A stretch of DNA of 64,000 nt from Planctomycetota bacterium (GTDB taxonomy: Bacteria; Planctomycetota; Phycisphaerae; Sedimentisphaerales; Anaerobacaceae). Of this stretch, positions 56,351-64,000 are shown piece by piece. The notes under the pieces are model-generated. The model ran no database searches. It had not been told where the DNA came from and saw only the letters and a program-made list of their open reading frames with translations. Position 1 is the stretch's first letter. Each line of letters opens with the position of its first letter. The DNA lies in contig JAUWIG010000024.1 in NCBI GenBank assembly GCA_030605475.1, positions 1 through 64,000 on the forward strand, in the 5' to 3' direction. The translations under genes were made by a program, and so were the position numbers.

Positions 56351-56977
56351 ATGGCCCAGCAAGAACAGGTACTCGTTGTCGAGCGAAAAGTCCTTGAGCA
56401 GGTAGGAATGTTTAATGGACTCGAATTTGACGTAGAGCGCTATCTGTGCAAGCTGTTCGCTCCGGGCATTCCCTGCTTTCTCCCTCGGTCGCAAGCCGAA
56501 GCCGACCCCGCTTATAAGCAGCTCATTCCCTACGTAATAATGAGTTACGACGGCAAGTACCTCACTTACGTCCGAGGAAGGCGCGCCGGAGAGACTCGGC
56601 TGGTTGGACTCAGGTCAATCGGCATTGGAGGCCATATAAACCCAGGCGATGACCTGCCCTTGTTCAATGATAACTTTTATGAAGCCTACCTCACCGCCGT
56701 TGAACGCGAAGTAGCGGAGGAAGTTTCAGTAGAAACGAGCCACACTGACAGCATTGTCGCCCTGCTCAACGACGATTCCAACGAGGTCGGCAGTGTCCAT
56801 CTCGGAGTCGTGCACCACTGGATTCTCGATGCCCCAAAGGTCAGCAGGCGAGAGCAGATGATTACCCAGATGGCCTTTATGGCCCCTGCCGAATTGCAGC
56901 AGGTCCGCGATACTATGGAGACCTGGTCGCAATTGTGCCTTGACAAACTCGCCGAGTTTACCCCGCCTGCCACGTGA
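56351..56977 (+). CDS. Nudix-like hydrolase (predicted phosphoesterase family)
   Basis: 208 residues. A Nudix-type box is visible: GGHINPGDDLPLFND, then AYLTAVEREVAEEVSVE, with REVAEEV as the metal-binding core. The N-terminal half resembles the COG4112-type phosphoesterases (GLRSIGIGGHINPGD). Substrate unknown, probably a nucleoside or sugar diphosphate. It follows glyA by 15 bp and is probably co-transcribed. Confidence 0.75.
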   Translation: MAQQEQVLVVERKVLEQVGMFNGLEFDVERYLCKLFAPGIPCFLPRSQAEADPAYKQLIPYVIMSYDGKYLTYVRGRRAGETRLVGLRSIGIGGHINPGDDLPLFNDNFYEAYLTAVEREVAEEVSVETSHTDSIVALLNDDSNEVGSVHLGVVHHWILDAPKVSRREQMITQMAFMAPAELQQVRDTMETWSQLCLDKLAEFTPPAT

Positions 56978-57323
56978 GATGTGTTTACCACGTGGGATAT
57001 CTTTTTTCTTATCCCACTGTGGCCGTTTACTATCTCACCGGGGTGAGATAGCAAATGCTTATCTCATCGGGTACGACAAGCCACGAATTTGGTCGCCGGA
57101 AATTGCCGGTTTGGATATTGCGTTGAAAACGATTTTTCTCAGCGCTTTTCTAAATTCGGCTTATCTTTTCCTTGACTATACCCACTTTTGTTATAGAATT
57201 ATCTTGGCACATCAAAAAACACTTATTAAGGAGATAGAAGCTTCCATTGCTAAGGCCGATGCGCTTATTAAAGCGATGGCTAAGGAATAAAACTGGAAAT
57301 GATTATTTTGGGAGGATAGAAAA
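56978..57323. other. Intergenic region between Nudix-like and AsmA-like genes
   Basis: 346 bp. It contains imperfect hairpins (cacgtgggat, atctcaccggggtgagat near 57036). A plus-strand open frame runs through it to 57290, ending EIEASIAKADALIKAMAKE, which looks coding-like, but its start and first half do not. It may be the decayed 3' end of a gene. Confidence 0.4.
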
Positions 57324-58151
57324 ATGAAAAGTGCACGTAAAATCCTGCGTATCGTTTTCTTTGTGATTGTAGTTTTGGTTGTTTGCATTGTGGTTTTAGT
57401 TCATCTTCTTGGTAATAGCGTTCTGAAAACAGGAATTGAAACTGCAGCAAGCAAAACGTTGAATGTCGGCGTTAGTATCGATGACATGGACTTTTCAATT
57501 TTAGGCGGAAAGGTCAGTTTTCAAAATCTCGTAGTTGACAATCCACCAGGTTACAAACATGATAAGCTGCTTGAACTGGGTGATGCTCGTATTGCGGTTA
57601 GTATAGGTTCACTTTTGAAAGATACGGTCAATATAAAAGAAATTATGCTTGACGACGTGAATGTTGTGCTCGAACAAAAAGGGGTTACAAACAACAATCT
57701 TCAGGATATTATCAAGGCAATTCCCGAAGGAGAGGCAGAGCCTGAAGACGTAACAGAGAAACCTGCGAAAAAGCTTCACATAGATAATCTGGAAATTACC
57801 AATGTAACAGTCAAAGTTAAGCTTCTGCCTGTTCCTGGTAAAGAAGATACCATTACGCTAAAACTTAATCCCATCCGGATGACCGACTTAGGTAGCGACG
57901 ACAAACTGGATGCGGCCAAGTTATCTGGCAAAATTCTTTTGGCTATTGCCACAGGCGTCACAGAACAGGGTGCAGGACTCTTGCCCGAAAGTATGACAGA
58001 CGCTATGAAAGCAACTTTGAGCAAAACAGCAGAGTTAGGCAAGGCCGCCAAAGAAGCCAAAGAAGAAAGTAAAAAGCTTTTAGAGGAAAGCAAGGATACC
58101 GGCAAAGGGCTTATAGAAGGCTTTAAGGGCTTATTAAAGCCAAAGAAATAG
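57324..58151 (+). CDS. AsmA-like membrane-anchored protein
   Basis: 275 residues. One N-terminal membrane helix (about 9-30) and an AsmA-type beta region: VLKTGIETAASKTLNVGVSI, LGGKVSFQNLVVDNPPGY, LELGDARIAVSIGSLL and IDNLEITNVTVKVKL. A C-terminal Lys/Glu-rich coiled coil (KAAKEAKEESKKLLEESKD) follows. AsmA-like proteins are linked to lipid transport or outer membrane assembly. GGGAGGATAG precedes the ATG. Confidence 0.78.
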   Translation: MKSARKILRIVFFVIVVLVVCIVVLVHLLGNSVLKTGIETAASKTLNVGVSIDDMDFSILGGKVSFQNLVVDNPPGYKHDKLLELGDARIAVSIGSLLKDTVNIKEIMLDDVNVVLEQKGVTNNNLQDIIKAIPEGEAEPEDVTEKPAKKLHIDNLEITNVTVKVKLLPVPGKEDTITLKLNPIRMTDLGSDDKLDAAKLSGKILLAIATGVTEQGAGLLPESMTDAMKATLSKTAELGKAAKEAKEESKKLLEESKDTGKGLIEGFKGLLKPKK

Positions 58152-58191
58152 AATAACGTTCGGGCTGATTGCGCCTTTTGAATATGAAGGC

Positions 58192-59511
58192 CTAAAGGTC
58201 TCTTAAAAGAATGTTTGCTGGTGATTTTTCAATATCACTGGCAAATATCTTCAAGCAATCTGAAAGTTTGTCCAGCTCGCTCGTTTGCCCTACGGGTATA
58301 GTCGAATTACCTCGTTGCTCAAGAGATTCAACTACATATTTTACGCTAAGTTTCCCGACATCAATCGCAGGTTGGTATGCAACATCCTTATCTTCTTTTT
58401 TCTTAACCTCAGAGATAACTCCGGATTCAACCAACTCATACAGTATTTGCCGCACCAAACGAATAGGAATTTCGAGTGTGCGGGAGATTTGAGTAGCACC
58501 CCAAGGCTGCTCTTCTTTACAAAAATTCTTTACTAATAGATTGGCTATTAAAAGCGAAAGCAATTTCTTATAGGAATAGCTGACTGATAAGCAGTCCTCC
58601 TCGAATTCATAAGTCTCCACATTTTGATAGGCAAAAGAAAGTTCTGCACCAAATAAAACCACCAGCCAGCTGATTTGAAGCCACAATAAAAAAAGAGGCA
58701 ACGCTGCGAAACTGCCATAAATAGCGCTATATTTAGCTACGCCAATTTGAAAATTGATATAGACCCATTGTACAAGTTGAAAGATTGTTCCTGCGACTAC
58801 TCCCGCCAGAAGGCCGGATTTTAATTTAACCTTGGTATTTGGAATAAAAATGAAAATGAAAGTAAACGCTATCCAAATAGTGCAATAAGGTAGCAATTTC
58901 AGGAATAAGAAAATCAATGGCCCCAGCACGCTAAATATGTCAAATTTTTGAGTTATAACTCGAACCTGGCTGCTTATGACAACTGTGGTACTTCCGGCCA
59001 TAACCAAAAGAAATGGACAGACCAGCATCACAGAAAGATAATCGCTGAACTTCCTACCAATACTTCTCGGCGTTCTTACGCCCCAGATGTCGTTAAACGA
59101 ATTCTCAATATTGCTCAGCAGCTTTATAATTGTCCAAAACAGAAAAGCCACTCCCACGCCGGCGATAAAGCCACCACTTGCATTCTCAAGGAGGGAATTG
59201 GCAAAATTCAGGATTCCTTCAGCAACTTCCTCCTGGCCTTGCATCTTTTGCATCAGCTCTGTTTCAACTCGTTTTTCAAGACCGAATCCCTTTGCTATTC
59301 CAAACATCATTGCAATCACAGGAACAACAGAAAGCAGCGAATAAAAAGTCAGGGCCGATGCCCTGAATTTACATTTGTCTTCATCAAACCCGCGGATTGC
59401 CAGAACGATAATTCTCAGTTGTCTTAGAAAGAACGATTTTGAGCGCGGATAGTTCTTTAAGCGTATTCGCCAAATATCAGTTTTAAGAAAATTAATAACT
59501 CTTGATAGCAT
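58192..59511 (-). CDS. YihY/BrkB-family membrane protein with winged-helix end
   Basis: 439 residues from the ATG at 59511 (TTG 59601 would add 30). Six membrane segments with the family pattern FRASALTFYSLLSVVPVIAM, LLSNIENSFNDIWG, IPNTKVKLKSGLLAG and YGSFAALPLFLLWLQISW. The C-terminal 110 residues resemble a winged helix (TQISRTLEIPIRLVRQILYEL), as in the UPF0761 members once called RNase BN. Function unproven. Confidence 0.85.
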   Translation of the reverse strand: MLSRVINFLKTDIWRIRLKNYPRSKSFFLRQLRIIVLAIRGFDEDKCKFRASALTFYSLLSVVPVIAMMFGIAKGFGLEKRVETELMQKMQGQEEVAEGILNFANSLLENASGGFIAGVGVAFLFWTIIKLLSNIENSFNDIWGVRTPRSIGRKFSDYLSVMLVCPFLLVMAGSTTVVISSQVRVITQKFDIFSVLGPLIFLFLKLLPYCTIWIAFTFIFIFIPNTKVKLKSGLLAGVVAGTIFQLVQWVYINFQIGVAKYSAIYGSFAALPLFLLWLQISWLVVLFGAELSFAYQNVETYEFEEDCLSVSYSYKKLLSLLIANLLVKNFCKEEQPWGATQISRTLEIPIRLVRQILYELVESGVISEVKKKEDKDVAYQPAIDVGKLSVKYVVESLEQRGNSTIPVGQTSELDKLSDCLKIFASDIEKSPANILLRDL

Positions 59512-59641
59512 AGTAAGCTTTTTCTTAATATCAGCCGAATCAGACTGTCCAATTCCAAAACCACCGTTAAGTATAACTCTCTTCACAGCAGCTTTCAACA
59601 ATTATTGTAAGACAAGCGGTGATAGATTAGGCCTTTCAAAT

Positions 59642-59854
59642 GTGGAACAATTTGCGCAAAAAGTCCGTCGAATTGATAGTGATAGCTCTATTTATTTCTG
59701 TCTGCTGTCTGAATACAACCTGAAGAAATTGCTGACCTTTGTCAAACAGTTGGAAGTTCACCAGAAGGCTGCGAAAGAAATTAGAAATTCACTGAAAGCG
59801 GTGTCTGTTGAAGCGGTTTGGAAACTCCATGGTATGAGATGGAAGAAGGAATAA
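59642..59854 (+). CDS. Possible small ORF, unknown
   Basis: 70 residues from GTG 59642, basic and mostly helical (LTFVKQLEVHQKAAKEIRNS). An AGG lies upstream but no clear promoter is seen. No family recognised. It could be a fragment or chance ORF in a repeat-rich stretch. Confidence 0.25.
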   Translation: MEQFAQKVRRIDSDSSIYFCLLSEYNLKKLLTFVKQLEVHQKAAKEIRNSLKAVSVEAVWKLHGMRWKKE

Positions 59855-60154
59855 TGGATGACGCCACAAAGGCCACCTAAAGCGTTCGCTTAAAAAGATT
59901 AATCGGCGAAGATGATTCCTTCGATTGTGCTCAGGACAAGTATTGATTGTTTTCCCAGCCCCGTTCGACTGAGTTTACCCTGCCTGCCCCCTTGTCCCAG
60001 AATGCCTGCCCCAGAATGTTGTTATCTGGGGTCTTTATCTGGGATCCAGTTCTTTCGGAAGCGTAAGCGGGGAACCAGCCGTCTTTTCAAACAACCCCCG
60101 GCCTGGCCGGACTCCGCAACTCAAAACTAAGAACTCAAAATTAGAAACTCTTTT

Positions 60155-60230
60155 ACGTCCTCTGTCATCTATCGTCTGTCGTCCCTCATCTGTCCTCTGT
60201 CATCCGTCCTCCGTCTCCCACCCTCTGCGT
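60155..60230. repeat. Short-word pyrimidine repeat (ctgtcatctgtcc type)
   Basis: Near-copies of ctctgtcatct, gtctgtcgtccctcatct, gtcctctgtcatccgtcct follow one another in a C/T-rich run. Not coding in any frame that looks natural. Confidence 0.7.
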
Positions 60231-60469
60231 CCTCCCCTGCTTCGCCAAAGCGTGGCTTCGCGGCGGCGAGTGTGCTCTCTCCGTAATCCCGTAATCCCGT
60301 AAGGGATGCCTTACGGCAGGGATGCTGCGCAGGAGTCCCTAGGACTGTGGTTAATTTTCTTCGTGCTAATTCGTGGCCAAGTTTCTCTGTGAAATCCGCG
60401 CTCTCCGCGATTAAAAAACTATGAACAATGAACTACAAACTACGAACTAAAAGCGCACAAAAAATTGCA

Positions 60470-60580
60470 TTTTTTCGCACTTTTTTGCACTTTCTTGCAA
60501 TTTCCTGCAACTTCTCGCAATTTTTACTCATTTTCTTGCAATTTCTTGCATTTTTTCGCACTTTTTTACACTTTTTCTCT
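60470..60580. repeat. Decameric tandem repeat with phased T-tracts
   Basis: Eleven successive 10-bp units with rough consensus TTTYTTGCAM (tttttcgcac, ttttttgcac, tttcttgcaa, tttcctgcaa and so on). T-runs start at or within a base of 60471, 60481, 60491, 60501, 60521, 60531, 60541, 60551, 60561 and 60571. The 10-bp phase is close to the helical turn. Confidence 0.88.
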
Positions 60581-60920
60581 TATCTATTTCCCCCAAACCC
60601 TACAAGCCAACCCTGCCGCCCTCATTTTTCGCCCAAAAACAAAGATTATCCCCTAAATCACCCTCGATTTTCCCGTTTTTTCTATAATTCTGGATAATTT
60701 CACTTCTCAATCCTCATCTATTGGCAGACACTCGCTGGTTTGTTTTTGTCTAACATTTTCGTGACATATTTTCTCTTCTCATAGTATCTCAATCGGCTAA
60801 GCAATGCAAATTGACGGCGGGTAAAAAAACATTGGAACTGTTGGCGGATTTTATCTATCATACCAAAAACTGACCGACTTTATCAAGGTAATAGCTGTAG
60901 CTAATCTATGGACAGCCTAT

Positions 60921-61988
60921 ATGGGCGAACGTAAATTAAAAACTGCGGTACTTGGCCTCAACGACAGCGGAAAGCTTCTGCTCGAAGCAGCATCGCAAAT
61001 CGATTATTTCCAGATTGCCGCTGTTGCCGACAAAGACACTAAGCTTGCCGAAAGGCTCGCCGCCAAATACAACTGCGCCGTCTACGACGATTATCGGCAG
61101 CTGATAATACAAAATCAGCTCGATTGTCTGCTGGTCGCGGCCGCTGTGTACAGTTGCGAGAAGCAAATCCGAACGGCGATGAAAAAAAAATTCAACATAC
61201 TAAAGCTCGCGCCCGCAGCCAGAAATTTTGAAGAAGCTGCGGGATTTGTACGCCTGGCCGAAGAGGAAAATATAAAATTCGCCGTCGCCAATCCTTACCG
61301 GTTTTCACAAAGCTTTCTTGCTTTTCGAGAGTTTCTACAGGAAGGCCGGATTGAGCAAATCTTTCTGATAACCGCCGTTTGCAATGTCGGCGACCAGCTC
61401 CACCCTGCCTGGCAGACCGACCCAAAACTGGCCGGCGGAGGAGTACTGCTGCGGAATTGTTATCAAATAATCGACCAGATAATTTGGAACTTCGCCACAC
61501 CACAGCAGGTTTATTCGCTAAACACCAACACCGCCGGCGATAGACAACAACGGCTTTATTTGACGGAAGATACCGCCGTTGCAACGATGAAATTTACCGA
61601 TACCTTTTTTGGCAACCTAATAGCAAACAAGGCTCTTGGGCCAAGGCAGGAAATCCTGAATGTCTACGGTAAAGACAAAATTCTAACAGTCTGCAACACC
61701 CTATTTACCGTCAGCGACGGTCTCGGACGAGTCAGCGAAAAATCCGAATTCGACGATGACCAGCTTGTCCGGGAGACGGCCCTACTGAAAAATTTCGCCT
61801 TAAGTATATTATCGCCCGATAAAAACAAGCTTTGCAGCAGCGGGATAGAGAATCTAAAAAATATGGCCGTTATTGAATCAGCTTATCTTTCCGCTCGCAC
61901 GGGTATGCCTGAGGAACCCCACAGAATCCTCCAAATGGCGCCACGCCTCGCGGAAAAGCCGATAAATACTTGGCCGGGCCACAAATAA
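60921..61988 (+). CDS. Gfo/Idh/MocA-family oxidoreductase-like protein, atypical
   Basis: 355 residues with a Rossmann start (KTAVLGLNDSGKLLLEAAS) followed by the mixed C-terminal domain of Gfo/Idh/MocA enzymes (FAVANPYRFSQS, GGGVLLRNCYQIIDQIIW). Two key parts are off: the dinucleotide loop reads GLNDSG rather than GxGxxG, and the usual EKP motif is KLAP. It may have lost catalysis or changed function. It lies alone downstream of the T-tract array. Confidence 0.8.
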   Translation: MGERKLKTAVLGLNDSGKLLLEAASQIDYFQIAAVADKDTKLAERLAAKYNCAVYDDYRQLIIQNQLDCLLVAAAVYSCEKQIRTAMKKKFNILKLAPAARNFEEAAGFVRLAEEENIKFAVANPYRFSQSFLAFREFLQEGRIEQIFLITAVCNVGDQLHPAWQTDPKLAGGGVLLRNCYQIIDQIIWNFATPQQVYSLNTNTAGDRQQRLYLTEDTAVATMKFTDTFFGNLIANKALGPRQEILNVYGKDKILTVCNTLFTVSDGLGRVSEKSEFDDDQLVRETALLKNFALSILSPDKNKLCSSGIENLKNMAVIESAYLSARTGMPEEPHRILQMAPRLAEKPINTWPGHK

Positions 61989-62003
61989 TAAAAAAATAAA
62001 CGT

Positions 62004-62032
62004 TTGACAAATAATATAGTAAGTAATAGCTT
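62004..62032 (+). promoter_or_regulatory. Candidate promoter of the zinc-ribbon gene
   Basis: A perfect TTGACA (62004-62009) and TAGCTT (62027-62032), 17 bp apart, 53 bp before the start. Confidence 0.55.
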
Positions 62033-62085
62033 ATTAATGTAAATCGCCAACCGTATTGTTCTTTAGCTATTTTGGAGGTCTTAGT

Positions 62086-62487
62086 ATGGAAGACAGTAAG
62101 AAAAAACCGATTATGATTGCTATTATTGTTGCGTGCATAGCCTTGGCTGGTGTAATAACTTATGTAAGCAGCTCTGGAGGCGGTAGCGGCATCGAAGCCG
62201 TTGAGCGAGGCGAGATGATGTGGGTCAAGTGCAGCAATCCGGACTGTGCAGCCGAATATCAGATAGATAAAAAAGATTACTTTATGTATATACAAGAACA
62301 CCAGAAGGGAGTGGCTATACCTCCGCTGGTTTGCAAAGAATGTGGAGAGGAAAGTATTTACAGAGCTATAAAATGTCAAAAGTGTGGCATAATCTTCTTT
62401 TATGGCGCTGTTCGCGATGACCTTGTAGACAGATGCCCTGAATGCGGCTATAGCCCAACAGAAGAAATAGCAAAGAAAGGCGGCTAA
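62086..62487 (+). CDS. Membrane-anchored zinc-ribbon protein
   Basis: 133 residues from the ATG at 62086 behind GGAGG. One membrane helix (about 7-29) and then four Cys pairs in zinc-ribbon spacing (CSNPDC, CKEC, CQKC, CPEC). Unknown function; looks like a small structural or nucleic-acid-binding membrane protein. Probably its own transcription unit. Confidence 0.78.
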   Translation: MEDSKKKPIMIAIIVACIALAGVITYVSSSGGGSGIEAVERGEMMWVKCSNPDCAAEYQIDKKDYFMYIQEHQKGVAIPPLVCKECGEESIYRAIKCQKCGIIFFYGAVRDDLVDRCPECGYSPTEEIAKKGG

Positions 62488-62640
62488 GGCAGAACAAACA
62501 GCACAAGCAATGCTGATGAACTGCTTACCATCTCTTAACTAAACGCAAGATGCAGGTGGCGCTTTGGCATTATCCTTCTGCTTTGCTTGAGCGCCGGCTC
62601 CGAGTGGAAGCACAAAGACGCAAACAATTAGTACTTACCA

Positions 62641-62672
62641 AGTCCTGCCTATGTTCGGCAGGGCTTTTTTTT
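62641..62672 (+). terminator. Rho-independent terminator
   Basis: 9-bp stem AGTCCTGCC / GGCAGGGCT (one G-T pair), 7-base loop and eight T. Confidence 0.85.
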
Positions 62673-62699
62673 GCGCACCGCTAACCCCACCTGCCGGGA

Positions 62700-63536
62700 T
62701 TATCTGGAATTTAGGAGCGGTTTGTTTTCGTTATTTAACTGTTCCAGCACAGCCTCGCGATAATCCTCCTTACCGATTTTTAACCCTCCAAGGCCGTAAT
62801 ACCTCGTTCGAATCCTTTGCATCAGATATGCCATACGGTTTTGAGGTGCGGGGTGCGTTGAGAAAAAGTCAACTGACCCAGCTTCCTGCTGGTTTTGGCT
62901 TTGGAGCATTTGCATAGTCTCAACCATACCATAAGGGTCGTATCTGGCCCGAACCATATAACTCAAACCCGCCAAATCGGCCTCCCGCTCATTCTCTCTG
63001 CTGTATTTAAGGCCAAGAATTTGGCGCGTCAGGTCTGCCGCCACTAACACACCCTCCGGTATCTTCTCAGAAGTCGCAGCAGAAAGTAAAATTCCTATTC
63101 CAATCTCCCTGCTCATCGCAGCCGAGGCGTGGCGAGCAACAACGTGCGCAGTCTCATGAGCCAATATGGCGGCCAGTTGAGCCTCGGTTTCCAGTTTCTT
63201 AAGCATCCCCTTTGTGACAAAAACATATCCGCCCGGCAGAGCACACGCATTGATAGATTTATCCTCCAGTGCCACGAAATGATATTCCAAATCCGGCTTG
63301 TGACTAACGCGGGCGATTCTTTGCCCAACGTAATCAATGTAGTTTTGTAATCGCTGATTATCAATTCTGCCACCCATCTCTTTTTCAACTTCGGGCGCAT
63401 ATTTCCGGCCTATCGCAATATCCTGCTCTTCCGGAATCAACATAAGCTGCTCTTCGCCGGTTATCGGATTGACTGCACAGCCGCTGCAGAGGCAAAAAAT
63501 CAGACCTGATATTAACAGCCCAAATTTCTTAAACAT
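62700..63536 (-). CDS. M48-family metalloprotease lipoprotein
   Basis: 278 residues. The signal peptide ends in the lipobox LCSGC (Cys19). The zinc motif is HETAHVVARH and the third ligand is in ENEREADLAGL. This is the LoiP/BepA-like class of periplasmic M48 proteases that act on outer membrane proteins. The C-terminal part holds FFSTHPAPQNRM, typical of the family. It stands alone on this strand. Confidence 0.92.
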   Translation of the reverse strand: MFKKFGLLISGLIFCLCSGCAVNPITGEEQLMLIPEEQDIAIGRKYAPEVEKEMGGRIDNQRLQNYIDYVGQRIARVSHKPDLEYHFVALEDKSINACALPGGYVFVTKGMLKKLETEAQLAAILAHETAHVVARHASAAMSREIGIGILLSAATSEKIPEGVLVAADLTRQILGLKYSRENEREADLAGLSYMVRARYDPYGMVETMQMLQSQNQQEAGSVDFFSTHPAPQNRMAYLMQRIRTRYYGLGGLKIGKEDYREAVLEQLNNENKPLLNSR

Positions 63537-63566
63537 AATTACAGCCCCAATTGCAAAGTTTTCTGG

Positions 63567-63595
63567 TTGAAAGTCTGACTAATATCTATTATAAA
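63567..63595 (+). promoter_or_regulatory. Sigma70-type promoter of the final gene
   Basis: TTGAAA (63567-63572) and TATAAA (63590-63595), 17 bp apart, 30 bp before the ATG at 63626. Confidence 0.6.
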
Positions 63596-63625
63596 TCTTG
63601 TTTATTTTTATGGCAGCGAAAAACT

Positions 63626-63976
63626 ATGGCTCAGCAGAAATTTTGTCAGGAATGTGACCAAAGGCATCAGTGCCAGGAGATTTATCGGCAGTTGGGCAAA
63701 GCCCAGGGCCCCTCGGTCGTTTCCAGAGCAGTGGTTGCTTTCTTGCTGCCACCAATGGTTTTTATCGCCGCTTTAGCGGCTTTTGAAAGAATTTTATCTA
63801 ACCTAACCCCGCACCAATTTCCTTCTTATCCTACACTCCTGGATTTTTTGACAAAAAATTGGTGCGGGGCAAAACAGCTGCAAACGGTTATTAGCTTCCT
63901 GCTGGCTCTGACAGCAGCTTCTATCTCAATATTGATTATAAAAGCGATAAATAGACGACTCGGCAAGGGTAAATAA
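63626..63976 (+). CDS. Small two-helix membrane protein with N-terminal Cys group
   Basis: 116 residues from the ATG at 63626. The start carries FCQECDQRHQCQEIY, a Cys-x2-Cys-x5-Cys group, followed by two membrane helices (about 36-54 and 88-108). It may be a metal- or electron-linked membrane subunit; the family was not recognised. The next gene lies beyond the window edge, so the operon context is unknown. Confidence 0.6.
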   Translation: MAQQKFCQECDQRHQCQEIYRQLGKAQGPSVVSRAVVAFLLPPMVFIAALAAFERILSNLTPHQFPSYPTLLDFLTKNWCGAKQLQTVISFLLALTAASISILIIKAINRRLGKGK

Positions 63977-64000
63977 TCCCAGAATTTTTCAATGTTAAAT

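Larger units (their letters stand above)
59602..60920. other. 1.3 kb repeat-rich region with no clear gene
   Basis: Between YihY and Gfo/Idh-type genes. Contains a possible short ORF (59642-59854), scraps of hairpin repeats (ccccagaatg type near 59990; cggcctggccg near 60100), a pyrimidine-rich block of ctgtcatctgtcc-like words (about 60155-60230), a gtaatcccgtaatcccg run (60280-60305), two aactaagaactc/ctacgaactaa word runs, and the phased T-tract array (60470-60580). Confidence 0.6.

Noticed and set aside
56940-57290. 116-codon ORF overlapping the Nudix-like gene
   Set aside because: The first half is out of frame with real coding sequence and passes through hairpins. Only the end looks coding, so it is described as a possible remnant.
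59912-60130. 72-codon ORF in the repeat-rich region
   Set aside because: It is composed of repeat scraps, has no ribosome site and has an unnatural amino-acid composition.
60470-60580. CRISPR-like array
   Set aside because: Units are 10 bp with no spacers.

Overview
The window is chromosomal DNA of a Gram-negative-type bacterium, most likely a planctomycete of class Phycisphaerae. That placement is inferred from gene families and style: a pseudopilus operon whose J-like minor pseudopilin carries LamG domains, twin-arginine aldo/keto reductases, a DUF6599-like protein, an enlarged SecA, a class II ribonucleotide reductase, and many short dispersed repeats. No rRNA, tRNA, CRISPR array or intact mobile element was seen.

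Layout. 1-2625 (-): 5' part of a secreted papain-like (C1) protease with a lectin-like region, an Ig-like region and thrombospondin type 3 calcium repeats, cut by the window edge. 3047-6255 (-): a CHASE4-HAMP histidine kinase and a REC-PAS protein with a degenerate kinase end. 6720-18752 (+): a type II secretion / type IV pilus-like operon: ATPase (E), inner-membrane platform (F), major pseudopilin (G), minor pseudopilins (H-, I-, J- and X/K-like), PilM/PilN fusion, PilO-like protein and secretin. 18764-26263: an IstB scrap, then a two-component cluster on both strands (single REC, REC-PAS-kinase, kinase-REC-Hpt hybrid, CheY-like protein, triple REC) with no DNA-binding output domain. 26689-29540: a beta-CASP nuclease convergent with a radical SAM protein. 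29604-37237: tatC and tatA diverge from a redox operon encoding a DUF6599-like protein, a Tat-exported DUF362 protein, a NapH/NapG-type iron-sulfur fusion and two Tat aldo/keto reductases. 37433-37671: an overlooked unit with promoter, 31-codon ORF and terminator. 37760-43329: hldD, a membrane hydrolase-like gene, then tyrS, two small genes and nrdJ. 43810-48362 (-): secA, efp and a four-helix-bundle gene. 48618-56335: DUF1189 gene, a scar made of an rnr 3' copy joined to a hisF 3' end, an RRM RNA-binding protein, rnr, rpsT, a TPR gene and glyA. 56351-63976: Nudix-like, AsmA-like, YihY-type, Gfo/Idh/MocA-type, zinc-ribbon, M48 and small membrane-protein genes, around a 1.3 kb repeat-rich non-coding stretch.

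How the genes connect. The pseudopilus operon and the signalling genes on both sides of it look like an envelope and secretion block. SecA, Tat and the pseudopilus cover the export steps, and the window contains apparent clients: the C1 protease, DUF362 protein and aldo/keto reductases. The most unusual features are (i) several unrelated dispersed repeats sitting in frame inside protein genes (rnr, nrdJ, an aldo/keto reductase signal peptide, a pseudopilin leader), reminiscent of Rickettsia palindromic elements; (ii) a SecA whose scaffold region holds five copies of a roughly 60-residue Trp-Ala module; (iii) a pseudopilin with a LamG domain and a module apparently inserted inside a copy of itself; (iv) a T-tract array with exact 10-bp phasing. 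All identifications come from reading the sequence; no database search was run.
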